Shown here: positions 6,086-13,474 of the stretch, piece after piece
How positions within the stretch are numbered: the stretch's first letter is position 1
Layout: each line of letters starts with the position of its first letter
DNA from: Coriobacteriaceae bacterium
Lineage (GTDB): Bacteria > Actinomycetota > Coriobacteriia > Coriobacteriales > UMGS124
Direction: 5' to 3'
NCBI GenBank assembly: GCA_019420325.1
Contig: JAHZHK010000055.1
Location: 1 to 17,465, forward strand
DNA: 17,465 nucleotides
Made by a program: the position numbers and the translations under genes
Notes under the pieces: generated by a model
The model's input: only the letters and a program-made list of their open reading frames with translations
Told to the model about the DNA's origin: nothing
Databases searched by the model: none

Positions 6086-7018
6086 ATGCACTACACGGGA
6101 ACCATATGGAGGCCGCCCTACGAGGCCGACTCGCTGATACTTGAGGCAACGGCCGGATGCACGCACCATCGGTGCAAGTTCTGCACGCTTTACGAGGAGC
6201 TTCCCTTCAAGTTCCGCATGGCGAAACTCGAACACATCAAGCAGGACCTCATCGAGGCGCAAACCTGGTATCACAGCCCCCGGCGCAAAGGAGAGTCCAG
6301 GCTCTTCAACCTGCCGCAACCAAGGCGATGCCGGGTATTCCTGGCTGGGGCGAACCCTTTTGCGCTCAACACGCCCCGGCTTTTCAAAATTGCGGGGCTC
6401 ATCCAGAAACACTTCCCCAGCTGCCACAGCATCGGCTGCTTCGCGCGCATAACCGATGTCGCGCTCAAATCCGACGACGAGCTGGCGGCGCTGGCGCATG
6501 CAGGCTACGACGAGCTCACCATCGGCGTGGAGACAGGAGACGCCCAGGCCCTCGCTTTCATGGACAAAGGGTATACGCCCGCCGACATCGTGGAACAGTG
6601 CCGCAGACTCGACGCGGCGGGCATGCGCTACGCATTCTTCTACCTGGCAGGTATATCGGGCAGGGGACGTGGCCTGGAAGGAGCGCGGGCAAGCGCCGAG
6701 GCGTTCAACCAGACGCATCCCTGGCTCATCGGCGTGAACATGCTCACCGTCTATCGCAACTCGCGCCTCTACAGTGAGATTCATGCAGGTGCCTGGGCAG
6801 AGGAAACAGAGGTCGAGAAATACCAGGAAATCCGTGAACTGGTGGAGAATCTCACTATCCCCGTGCAAATTGCCCTGATGGGCGCATCGAACCCCGTGCA
6901 GCTCGCAGGGCGCTTGCCCGAACAGCGCGCGCAGCTCGTCGATACGCTGGACCGCATTGCGTCTGACATAGGAGAGGGTGCGCTGCGCGAATATCGAACG
7001 AGCTTGAAACATCTGTAA
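6086..7018 (+). CDS. Radical SAM protein, Elp3/MiaB-type core
   Basis: A 310-residue radical SAM enzyme: it would use a [4Fe-4S] cluster and S-adenosylmethionine to make a 5'-deoxyadenosyl radical in the cytoplasm. The cluster motif is C25, C30, C33 (CTHHRCKFC), spaced CX4CX2C rather than the usual CX3CX2C. RVFLAGANPFAL takes the place of the GGE-like strand. ELTIGVETGDAQALAFMDKG followed by AAGMRYAFFYLAGI is the Elp3/MiaB/NifB-type half-barrel. No cobalamin-binding or TRAM domain is visible. The start was set at 6086, where GGGAGGAG lies 5 bases upstream; the longer frame from 6035 has no ribosome site. It is divergent from an HxlR regulator, which suggests it is induced by a signal sensed there. 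Substrate unknown; annotated relatives are usually called Fe-S oxidoreductases. Confidence 0.88.
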   Translation: MHYTGTIWRPPYEADSLILEATAGCTHHRCKFCTLYEELPFKFRMAKLEHIKQDLIEAQTWYHSPRRKGESRLFNLPQPRRCRVFLAGANPFALNTPRLFKIAGLIQKHFPSCHSIGCFARITDVALKSDDELAALAHAGYDELTIGVETGDAQALAFMDKGYTPADIVEQCRRLDAAGMRYAFFYLAGISGRGRGLEGARASAEAFNQTHPWLIGVNMLTVYRNSRLYSEIHAGAWAEETEVEKYQEIRELVENLTIPVQIALMGASNPVQLAGRLPEQRAQLVDTLDRIASDIGEGALREYRTSLKHL

Positions 7019-7027
7019 AACAAAGAA

Positions 7028-7058
7028 AAGCAGGGGCACCGCATGGCGTCCCCTGCTT
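7028..7058. terminator. Hairpin terminator between convergent genes
   Basis: AAGCAGGGG (7028-7036) pairs with CCCCTGCTT (7050-7058). Read on the minus strand, the stem is followed by a T-rich tail (TTCTTTGTTTT), so it best serves the flavin operon ending at 7097. The plus-strand side lacks a T run, so termination of the radical SAM gene may be less efficient. Confidence 0.7.
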
Positions 7059-7096
7059 CACCGTTCATCTATTCAGCAGGCGTTCGGCAGGCTTGC

Positions 7097-7693
7097 TTAC
7101 TTACTTGCCTTCTCCTGCTCGGCCAGGTAGTCCTCGTAGGCCTTGGCGCCGGAGGCGGCCTCGAAGGCCATCTGGGCAGCCTGAAGGATGGCGTTGGAGG
7201 TCACCGTGCAGCCGGCGATGCCGTCGACGCCCTCATAGGTGCCGGCCTCGAGGATGGCGTTTGCCACCAGGGGGCCTGCGTCCAGGCCGATGCCGCTCGT
7301 CTCCTTGAGGCGGGTAAGCTTGAAATCAGCCAGCTTGCCGGCCTCAAAGGTCGCCGCGACGTTCACCTGACCGCCGATGCCGCGAGCGGTGCCCGTGAAC
7401 GTGCCGTCGTTGTAGCCGCCCTCGGCCGCGGCAAGTGCCTGCTCGGTGGCCGAGATGATGGCGTTGGAGGTCACCGTGCAGCCTGCCAGGCCATCCACGC
7501 CCTCGACGCCACCCGCAGCCACAATGTTGCTCGCCACGATGGGGCCTGCATCCAGACCGATGCCGCTCGTTTCCTTGAGGCGCGCAAGCACGAGGTCCAC
7601 AAGCTGGCCGCCCTCGATGACGGCCTCGACGTTCACCTTGCCGCCGATACCGCGCGCCGTACCCTTGTACAGTCCATCAACATACGTTGCCAT
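7097..7693 (-). CDS. Tandem FMN-binding domain protein, electron-transfer partner of the flavoprotein
   Basis: A 198-residue protein made of two FMN_bind domains (residues 9-98 and 99-188) with a period of exactly 90 residues, ending in a charged tail. Each unit carries GTARGIGG, LKETSGIGLDAGP and GVDG(L/I)AGCTVTSNAI. In related proteins (NqrC, RnfG, fumarate reductases) the threonine after SGA is linked to FMN by ApbE. Here the motif reads DGxAGCTVTS, so T73 and T163 are the candidate attachment residues, with Cys in the usual Ala position. No signal peptide or membrane helix is seen, although flavinylation by ApbE is normally extracytoplasmic. It may be co-exported with its Tat-bearing partner, or bind FMN inside the cell. 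It follows the flavoprotein gene after 45 bases and would relay electrons to it. Ribosome site AAGGGA is 11 bases upstream. Confidence 0.88.
   Translation of the reverse strand: MATYVDGLYKGTARGIGGKVNVEAVIEGGQLVDLVLARLKETSGIGLDAGPIVASNIVAAGGVEGVDGLAGCTVTSNAIISATEQALAAAEGGYNDGTFTGTARGIGGQVNVAATFEAGKLADFKLTRLKETSGIGLDAGPLVANAILEAGTYEGVDGIAGCTVTSNAILQAAQMAFEAASGAKAYEDYLAEQEKASK
7130..7669 (-). repeat. Internal tandem duplication, 2 x 270 bp
   Basis: The two FMN-binding units are repeats at DNA level with a 270-base period. For example, the block starting GCGTTGGAGGTCACCGTGCA at 7191 recurs at 7461, and GATGCCGCTCGT and the bases around it recur about 270 apart. Several long identical blocks remain, which suggests a fairly recent duplication or ongoing gene conversion. 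Confidence 0.85.
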
Positions 7694-7738
7694 ACGTCAG
7701 TCTTCCCTTCTTTTTCCTGGTAGATGCTTTGAGAAGAC

Positions 7739-9409
7739 TTAGGCCTGGGGATCCAGGGCGGCGCAGTCGAGGGCTGCAATACGACCGGTCGTCAGCGCCT
7801 CGCAGATGTTGCCGATGAGGTAGGCGAAGCCGTTGATGGAGCCGAACTCGCCGCAGTTGTACAGACGAGGGATGACGTTGCCCTGAGCGTCGAGCGTGCG
7901 GTTGTAACCGTCGTGCCAGGGGCCGCCCTGCGTGTTGATCGAGGAGCAGCACATCTCGATGGCGTAGTACGGGCCCTCCTCCGAGAGTGCCTGCATCGAG
8001 TCGGCGGAGCGCTCGAAGTCGGCGTCCTTGCCCTTCTTGCAAGCGGCGTTGTAGGCGTCGAAGGTAGCCTTGAGGCCCTCAGCGTCGCAGGTCTCGAGCT
8101 CGTCGGAGGAGTTCAGGCCCTGCATCTTGGCCGCAAGCTCCTCGATGGTGTCGGCCTTGACGATCCAGCCCTTGTCAAGGGCATAGTTGTTCCAGTCCTC
8201 AGTAGGCTGCAGGCCCTGGACGGCGCAGTAGGTGTCGAGCAGGCCCCAGTAGCCGGTGCCCTGGTACAGCTGCACCTTGTCGTACATGTTCTGGTCGAAG
8301 ACCATCCAGAAGGGAAGGTTGGGGTACTCGTCGGCCTTGGGGTACTTGCCCTTGTTGTGCGTCCAGTCGGTGAGCGGGGTCTTGCCGATGTTGTGGTTCA
8401 TCGTGGTCTGCTCGTTCATGAAACGCGAGCCGTACTTGTTGACCCAGAAGTACGTGGTGGTGTAGGGGTCGTAGCCCTTCTCGGGCATGGAGACGGCGCA
8501 GCCGACCTCCTCGGAGGGAAGGCGATAGGCGCAAGCGCTCCACTCGCAGCCCTCGAGGTGCCACATGGCGGCACCGGCAGCCGAGCAGATGTCGATGCCG
8601 TCGCCGGTGTTGTAAGGCGTGCCCCAGCACTGTTGGAAGATGCCGGCGTGGTTGTACCAAGCCTGCTTGATCTTGCTGTTCTCAAAGCCACCCACGCACA
8701 TGATGACGCCGTGCTTGGCCTTGATGGTCTTGGTGGTGGCACCGCCGTCGTCGGAGTACTCGACACCCAGGACCTCGCGGGTCAGCGGGTTCTGCACGAG
8801 GCCCGTGATAGGCGAGCCCAAACGCACCTCGGCGCCCTTGTCCTTGGCGACCTGGGAGAGAGCGGCAAAGAACTCGTAGCCAGCGCCGGGATGGCCCTCA
8901 GGGGTGCGGTAGAACATGATGGCCGAGTCGGTGGCGTGACGGTCGGTGCCCTCGCGGGTACCCTCGAAGAAGCTGAAGCCGAGCTCGTCAGTCAGCCAGG
9001 GATACATGTCCTGCACCATGAAGTCGCAGAGATGGTCGATGGCGTCCTCGTTGGGCACGCAGTAGAAGCTCATGCGCTTGGCCTTGGTCTTGATCTCGTC
9101 GAGGTCGCAACGGAAGGTGTCGTGCAGGTTGGAGGTGGAGCAGCCAAAGTTGCCGCCGTCCTCGATGGGGCTCTTCTCGAGGACGATGGTCTTCATACCC
9201 TGCTCGTAAGCGCTGATGGCGGCCGTGACGCCGGCTGCGCCGTAACCGGCGACGACGATGTCGCACTCCTCGTCCCAAGCCGGGATCCAGGGCTGCGTGG
9301 GGTCGACGGCCTCGCCGGCAAGGGCAGCCTTGGCGGCCACGGTGGCGGCACCTGCGGCAACAGCGACGCCGCCGGTGATGAAGTTCCTGCGGGAGAGCTC
9401 ACTAGCCAT
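7739..9409 (-). CDS. Tat-exported FAD-dependent reductase (fumarate reductase flavoprotein-like)
   Basis: A 556-residue flavoprotein of the FAD_binding_2 / fumarate reductase family. Residues 6-33 form a Tat signal (SRRNFITGG, then an Ala-rich core ending near AALAGEA), so it acts outside the membrane. The FAD Rossmann motif is GYGAAG (55-60), with an acidic E79 ending strand 2. GGNFGCSTSN (85-94) replaces the usual GGNS/SGG loop. The C-terminal FAD segment at about 495-545 (GGPWHDGYNR, IPRLYNCGEFGS, NICEALTTGRIAA) matches the large Coriobacteriia set of reductases related to KstD and fumarate reductase. It has no FMN domain of its own; the next gene supplies two. The ATG at 9409 follows AAGGA, 10 bases upstream; the frame extends upstream to 9517 without support. 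Likely role: terminal reductase for an unknown organic electron acceptor. Confidence 0.9.
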   Translation of the reverse strand: MASELSRRNFITGGVAVAAGAATVAAKAALAGEAVDPTQPWIPAWDEECDIVVAGYGAAGVTAAISAYEQGMKTIVLEKSPIEDGGNFGCSTSNLHDTFRCDLDEIKTKAKRMSFYCVPNEDAIDHLCDFMVQDMYPWLTDELGFSFFEGTREGTDRHATDSAIMFYRTPEGHPGAGYEFFAALSQVAKDKGAEVRLGSPITGLVQNPLTREVLGVEYSDDGGATTKTIKAKHGVIMCVGGFENSKIKQAWYNHAGIFQQCWGTPYNTGDGIDICSAAGAAMWHLEGCEWSACAYRLPSEEVGCAVSMPEKGYDPYTTTYFWVNKYGSRFMNEQTTMNHNIGKTPLTDWTHNKGKYPKADEYPNLPFWMVFDQNMYDKVQLYQGTGYWGLLDTYCAVQGLQPTEDWNNYALDKGWIVKADTIEELAAKMQGLNSSDELETCDAEGLKATFDAYNAACKKGKDADFERSADSMQALSEEGPYYAIEMCCSSINTQGGPWHDGYNRTLDAQGNVIPRLYNCGEFGSINGFAYLIGNICEALTTGRIAALDCAALDPQA

Positions 9410-9745
9410 GTTCAATCCATCCTTTTCAACGTGGGACGCCCGCCTGCACCCTCCCTGTGGGTGCGGGTCGCATGGTGTGCGACCCCGCTGGGCGCGTTCC
9501 CATCTGACGGCTTGCACAGTAGCCCGACCAAGGCGCCCAAAGCATCGCTTGAGATGTTGAAGTTGGGCAAAAGCACCCTTCTCAACCTTATTGTTGAGAT
9601 ATCTAGCTGGGGTTCTTCAATTCGCAAGATTTGCAATGTACAATGCCGCGCGAGTGGCAAAAGGCGTCTCACCCTCCTTAATGAGAGGCCTCAACCCACA
9701 CAAGACGACGATTGCCCCACACAAAAACCGGGAGGGAACGCCGGC
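9410..9745. promoter_or_regulatory. Divergent regulatory region, flavoprotein operon / LuxR gene
   Basis: This 336-base gap has several signals. A 20-base dyad, TCTCAAC (9580-9586) and GTTGAGA (9593-9599) with a 6-base spacer, is the best operator candidate; another TTGAGA half-site sits at 9549-9554. TTCAAT (9616-9621) and TACAAT (9639-9644), 17 apart, could be the promoter of the LuxR gene. Nearer the flavoprotein start, two stem-loops abut each other: GCACCC/GGGTGC (9446-9464) and GGGTCGCA/TGCGACCC (9465-9485). These would lie in the 5' leader of the flavoprotein mRNA. No promoter for the minus strand is clear. Confidence 0.55.
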
Positions 9746-11317
9746 GTGAAGCCCACTGCATTCATTCGCAGCTCCATGGAGATGATTGCGTCCAAAGACG
9801 GTCGCTGGCTCGTGCTGTTCTCCCTTGCCATCGGCATCGCCTTGGCATGGACGTACACACCGCTTTTCCTGACCCCCCTTGGCGTGGGCATGGGAGCGGC
9901 ACTCTTCGGGGCCGATAGCTCCGCCGTGGCCTTCTTTGCAGCAAGCGCACTGACATATCTCGCCAACACCGCCCTCAGGTCCAACCCGCATGCAAAGGCG
10001 GCGCTGGGCTATGGCGCGGCGCATGCCGCCATGGGTGTGATAGGCGGCGTGCTGCTCGTCGTGTCCTCGCTCGCGGCAACGCCCGATGCATTCTCTCTGC
10101 CCGGCACCATCTCCGACGGCATCGAGCTGGGCGGCGAGGTCAAGGGTGCCGGCACGCCTTTGATACTCGATCCCTGGTTCACCGTGCTCATGGGATGCAT
10201 TGGCGCGGCACTTGCGGCCTTTTCCTCGACCTGCGCCGTGCTGCAGGCGTCGCGCCTTCTCAGGCGCCTCTCCCCCGCCCGCTCGGTGGTGGCATGCATG
10301 GGCGCCTTCATGGTGGCGGCAATCATCATCGTGTGCGCCGCCTTTGTGTCAGGCATTGCCGCATGCCTGCTCATCTGCCTTGTCCCGTTGGCCACGCTGG
10401 TGCTGGGTCATATGGCAGACGCCCGCGTGCCTTATGCCGATCTGTCGCGCCCGGGCGAGAAAAGCCTGACGCTCGTACCCATCAAGCAGAAAGACGCCTG
10501 GCGCTACGGCGCCATCTCCCTGGGCCTCTTCCTCATGGGCGGTTGGGCCCTCAACAACGCCGGGCAATACAACCATCTGCCCAAGGAGCTGCCCGTATTC
10601 GTTGTCGTGCTCCAATGCCTGGCAGTTCTCGTCGCGTTTGCGTTGAGCGCATCGGCGTTCCAGTCAAGAAAAAGCCCTATCGGCTACGACCTCATCTGCC
10701 GCGTGTGCGTACCCTTATGCGCCCTGTCCATCTTGCTCGAGTTCTTGCCCGAGCACAACGCTGGTTACCTCGATGACCTGGGCGTATGCCTGACGTTTGT
10801 AGGCCTTCTGCTGGCTGACCTCATGTGCTGGGTCATCCACGTGTGCACGGTACGAAACGCGCAAGACCACGGTGCACGGACCTTCTGCATCATCCGCGCC
10901 ATGACCTGCGCAGGCGCGGCGCTGGCTTACATCGTCGTACGGTGGATTGTGTGGGCCCCGCTCGACAAGCCCAAGGTCGCCATGACCATTGGCTTTCTCA
11001 TGCTCATCGTGACCATCGTGTGCCTGCCCACGGCAGGGGTAAAGGTCATCAGCGTGGCCGCCAGCCAACCCACGAGCCTGCGCGACCTCGACGAGGAGAA
11101 GCGCGAGCGCCTGAGCGACCTCATCGTCTCGCATGGGCTCACGGCCCGCGAGGCCGAGGTGTTCGCCCTGCTGGTAGACGACCTCGACGCGGCCACCATC
11201 GCACAGCGCCTCAGCGTGTCGGGCGCCACCGTGCACACCCACATCAGCCATGTCTACACCAAGTTCGGCGTGCATTCCCGCAAGGAGCTCGAGCGCGTGG
11301 TGCAAGCGAAGGAGTAA
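9746..11317 (+). CDS. LuxR-family regulator with a 12-helix membrane domain
   Basis: A 523-residue regulator. Residues from about 20 to 440 contain twelve hydrophobic segments, for example WLVLFSLAIGIALAWTY, SVVACMGAFMVAAIIIVCA and DLGVCLTFVGLLLADLMCW, separated by short polar loops. Residues 463-523 form a LuxR (GerE) helix-turn-helix: HGLTAREAEVFALLVDDLDA, TIAQRLSVSGATVHTHISHV, YTKFGVHSRKEL. This places DNA binding at the cytoplasmic face of the membrane, with the helices probably sensing a ligand. Such proteins are numerous in Eggerthellaceae and usually lie next to respiratory reductase genes, as here. The GTG start at 9746 was chosen because GGAGGG (9731-9736) lies 9 bases upstream; an ATG at 9776 has no ribosome site. 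The frame continues far upstream on this strand (from 7913), but only as antisense of the flavoprotein gene. Confidence 0.92.
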   Translation: MKPTAFIRSSMEMIASKDGRWLVLFSLAIGIALAWTYTPLFLTPLGVGMGAALFGADSSAVAFFAASALTYLANTALRSNPHAKAALGYGAAHAAMGVIGGVLLVVSSLAATPDAFSLPGTISDGIELGGEVKGAGTPLILDPWFTVLMGCIGAALAAFSSTCAVLQASRLLRRLSPARSVVACMGAFMVAAIIIVCAAFVSGIAACLLICLVPLATLVLGHMADARVPYADLSRPGEKSLTLVPIKQKDAWRYGAISLGLFLMGGWALNNAGQYNHLPKELPVFVVVLQCLAVLVAFALSASAFQSRKSPIGYDLICRVCVPLCALSILLEFLPEHNAGYLDDLGVCLTFVGLLLADLMCWVIHVCTVRNAQDHGARTFCIIRAMTCAGAALAYIVVRWIVWAPLDKPKVAMTIGFLMLIVTIVCLPTAGVKVISVAASQPTSLRDLDEEKRERLSDLIVSHGLTAREAEVFALLVDDLDAATIAQRLSVSGATVHTHISHVYTKFGVHSRKELERVVQAKE

Positions 11318-11462
11318 GGACCACCCGCCCGCTCCCCCTGTGCTGCCACAAAGACGGCCCGACGATGGCGGGGAGGCCCCCAGACTCCCGACAACGCATG
11401 AGAAAAGCCACCTGGCAGGCCAATGCCCCAGCGTAAGCCGTCGCCGAGTCCCGGCGCACAAG

Positions 11463-11500
11463 AAACGCCCGACCCCCACGCTTGAGGGTCGGGCGTTTTT
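11463..11500 (+). terminator. Rho-independent terminator after the LuxR gene
   Basis: AAACGCCCGACCC (11463-11475) pairs with GGGTCGGGCGTTT (11486-11498), a 13-pair GC-rich stem with a 10-base loop followed by T residues to 11500. It lies 145 bases after the LuxR stop and 38 bases before the stop of the convergent membrane-anchor gene. The minus strand has only three T residues after the stem, so it mainly serves the plus strand. I see no gene in 11318-11538 besides this. Confidence 0.88.
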
Positions 11501-11538
11501 GTGGGTAGAGCTTGAATTGCAAAAGTCGTGCGATGCGC

Positions 11539-12444
11539 TTAGACCAGCGTCGCGAGGCACAGGCGCAGGCACCAACCACCGGCGAGTGCGCACACAAGAG
11601 CCGCAAGGCCCAAAACGAGAAGCACGCCGCGCTTCTCAAGCACGTCACCCTTGCCCACGACGAGCGCCGCGGCACCGCAGACAAGCGGGGCCACGATGCC
11701 GCAGGCAACAGAGCCGCCCCAGAAGAGCACGGCCTGCGCTCCCGACATCACTACGGCGAGCTTGTCGGTCGCGGCGACCTGCTTGGCACCGCCGATCATG
11801 TGGGTGCTCATGGAGTAGGTCGACTTCGTGGCCTGTGCGGCAGCCTGGGTGTCCAGGCCGTACCACACGAGGTAGGCGGCGAGGCCCACACCAGCCAGGA
11901 CGGCGCACACGGCCAGGGCCGCGCGGCCGGTCTTGCAGGCGTCCTCGTCCTTGAGCAGCGCACCCAGTACCAGGTGGGCGGCAGCACCGAAGAGCAGGGC
12001 CGCGCCGAGGTAGAGGACAATGAGGGTGTACAGGCCCACGCCCGGCTTTGCCGAGAGCACCGCCCCGCAGGTCATGCCGGCCACCAGCAGGACAGACGCA
12101 ACAATGGCCGCGATGCCGCACCAACGCGGGACGCTTCCGTCCTCAGTGCGGCTCGACATCACGAGCATCGCAACGCAGACAACCACGAAGAGCACCACGC
12201 CGTACAGGGCGAGCGTGACGCCCGACGTGAGGTTTGCAAAACCACCGAACAGACGCTCGGGGCGTCCCAGGCGCAAGGCAAACAGCGCGATTCCAGCTAG
12301 CGCCAAGGCGCCGGCGACAAGCGCCGACGCCTTGTTGAGCCGCTCAGAGCGCCACCTCACGCACGCTGCGCCCTGAAAGCCGAGAACCCCTGCGCCCAGG
12401 CACGTCACCAGCGTATACAGCGCTAGATAGACCTGGGAATCCAT
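11539..12444 (-). CDS. DmsC-like membrane anchor subunit of a Mo reductase
   Basis: A 301-residue protein with eight predicted hydrophobic segments (for example ALVAGALALAGIALFALRLG, LALYGVVLFVVVCVAMLVM and GVLLVLGLAALVCALAGGW). RLGRPERLFGGFANLTSG after the second helix is the signature loop of the DmsC anchor family. In DMSO-reductase-type complexes this subunit holds the enzyme on the membrane and oxidises menaquinol, passing electrons to the ferredoxin subunit. No heme ligand pattern is needed in DmsC. The gene follows the ferredoxin gene by 6 bases, and its ribosome site (GGAGG) lies inside the end of that gene, so translation is probably coupled. NrfD/PsrC is the alternative family, but length and the GRPER loop favour DmsC. 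Confidence 0.85.
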   Translation of the reverse strand: MDSQVYLALYTLVTCLGAGVLGFQGAACVRWRSERLNKASALVAGALALAGIALFALRLGRPERLFGGFANLTSGVTLALYGVVLFVVVCVAMLVMSSRTEDGSVPRWCGIAAIVASVLLVAGMTCGAVLSAKPGVGLYTLIVLYLGAALLFGAAAHLVLGALLKDEDACKTGRAALAVCAVLAGVGLAAYLVWYGLDTQAAAQATKSTYSMSTHMIGGAKQVAATDKLAVVMSGAQAVLFWGGSVACGIVAPLVCGAAALVVGKGDVLEKRGVLLVLGLAALVCALAGGWCLRLCLATLV

Positions 12445-12450
12445 AGCGGT

Positions 12451-13122
12451 TTAGCTCCTCCACTCGCGATCGCGACGGTCGCCGTAGTGCTGGCGAAGAA
12501 TGTAGTAGTTCGAAGGGGCGTTGCCCGTGTCGGGCAGCTGGTGCAGGTCGTCGTCCTCGAAGGGCTGCACGGCGTCGCGAATCTTGACGCGAACAGCCTG
12601 CTGCTCCTCGTAGGTGCCGGCAACCTCGGGGCGCCAGGGGCCCTCGAAGGAGTCGATGCCCTCGTCGAGGTCACCGAAGAAGCGGGCGCGGGCGCCGCAC
12701 TGGGCGACGCAAGCGGGGAGCTCGCCCTGCTCGACGAGCTGAGAGCACAGCGTGCACTTCTCGGCAACGTTGCTGTCCTCGTTGATGTAACGCACGCCAT
12801 AGGGGCAGGCAGAAAGGCAGGCGCCGCAGCCGATGCAGAGCTCCTTGTCGATCTGCACGGTGCCGTTCTCCGTCTTGATCGAGGCACCGGTGGGGCACAC
12901 GGTGACGCACTCGGGAGTGGCGCAGTGCTGGCACTGCATCGGCAGGAAATACATGTCGACGTCGGGGAACTGGCCGCCCTCTTCCTTGGTGACGGGGCCG
13001 ACGCGCATGCTGCGGATCCAGAAGTTGCCCACAGGCACGCCGTTGGCAGCCTTGCAGGCGACAGTGCAGGCAAGGCAGCCCGTGCAACGGTTCAGGTCAG
13101 TGACGACTGCATACTGAGACAT
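12451..13122 (-). CDS. DmsB-like ferredoxin subunit with four [4Fe-4S] clusters
   Basis: A 223-residue iron-sulfur protein with all sixteen cysteines of the DmsB/HybA/NrfC type: C13/16/19/23, C64/67/72/76, C96/99/102/106 and C123/126/138/142. It conducts electrons from the membrane anchor to the Mo catalytic subunit. It has no signal peptide of its own and would be carried out by the Tat signal of the catalytic subunit, the standard arrangement in this family. The start at 13122 (MSQYAVVTDLNRC) follows AGGAGAGGAA; the longer form from 13143 adds MRGEEPA encoded over the ribosome site and is rejected. The C-terminal part (about 165-223) is polar and ends REWRS. The gap to the preceding catalytic gene is 352 bases and holds two stem-loop repeats. 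Confidence 0.93.
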   Translation of the reverse strand: MSQYAVVTDLNRCTGCLACTVACKAANGVPVGNFWIRSMRVGPVTKEEGGQFPDVDMYFLPMQCQHCATPECVTVCPTGASIKTENGTVQIDKELCIGCGACLSACPYGVRYINEDSNVAEKCTLCSQLVEQGELPACVAQCGARARFFGDLDEGIDSFEGPWRPEVAGTYEEQQAVRVKIRDAVQPFEDDDLHQLPDTGNAPSNYYILRQHYGDRRDREWRS

Positions 13123-13236
13123 AGCGGGTTCCTCTCCTCTCATTTAGTCATTCAGCAGGAAGGATGGATCAAACCATCCCAGTAGACGGAGGCATGGCGA
13201 CCACCAGGTCGTATCAAAACCTTCCGTAAAGACGGC

Positions 13237-13346
13237 GGCTCATATGCAAGGCGCAGAGAGGCGATGTGCGCGCTGCGGGCCTGTGGCCTACTGGACGTAC
13301 ATGAGCCTCTCTGGAACGCGGCAGATGGGCCTCCGCGATCGGGTGA
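13237..13346. repeat. Stem-loop repeat A inside the Mo reductase operon
   Basis: Outer stem GGCTCATATGC (13237-13247) with GCAGATGGGCC (13321-13331), 9 of 11 paired. Middle stem AGAGAGGC (13255-13262) with GCCTCTCT (13305-13312), perfect. Inside are GGCC-TGT-GGCC and ATGTGCG/CGTACAT. It shares GGAACGCGGCAGATG and CTCCGCGATCGGGTGA with repeat B. It lies between the catalytic and ferredoxin genes, so it would be transcribed. Confidence 0.8.
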
Positions 13347-13370
13347 AACAAAGGGCAACGTGCTTTCAAA

Positions 13371-13464
13371 CGGAGCGGCAGCTGCAAGGCGCGCGAGGCC
13401 GCTGCGTACTGGTGGTACGTGAGGCCTCGCGGAACGCGGCAGATGCCGCTCCGCGATCGGGTGA
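13371..13464. repeat. Stem-loop repeat B inside the Mo reductase operon
   Basis: A three-tier hairpin: outer CGGAGCGGCA (13371-13380) with TGCCGCTCCG (13444-13453); middle CGCGAGGCC (13392-13400) with GGCCTCGCG (13423-13431); inner CGTAC (13405-13409) with GTACG (13415-13419). All stems are perfect. Its tail CTCCGCGATCGGGTGA equals that of repeat A. It begins 11 bases past the stop of the catalytic gene on the minus strand. It could protect the 3' end of that message, reduce read-through to the other subunits, or be a REP-like element. No T run follows on the minus strand, so it is not a standard terminator. Confidence 0.85.
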
Positions 13465-13474
13465 GACTCGGTCT

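Noticed and set aside
6017..7039. Minus-strand open frame of 340 codons opposite the radical SAM gene
   Set aside because: There is no recognisable domain, and the plus-strand gene has a ribosome site and a full radical SAM core.
7130..7669. Regular 270-bp repeat considered as an array-type element
   Set aside because: There are only two units, coding and in frame, explained by FMN domain duplication. There is no CRISPR-like repeat-spacer pattern anywhere in the window.
7913..9745. Plus-strand open frame upstream of the LuxR gene, in frame with it
   Set aside because: It lies over the flavoprotein gene on the other strand and reads as low-complexity Val/Gly/Leu. The LuxR gene has its own ribosome site and GTG start at 9746.
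13162..13179. GGATGG/CCATCC inverted repeat before the ferredoxin gene as a terminator
   Set aside because: The 6-base arms are AT-mixed and the minus strand lacks a T run after them. It is a possible leader hairpin only.
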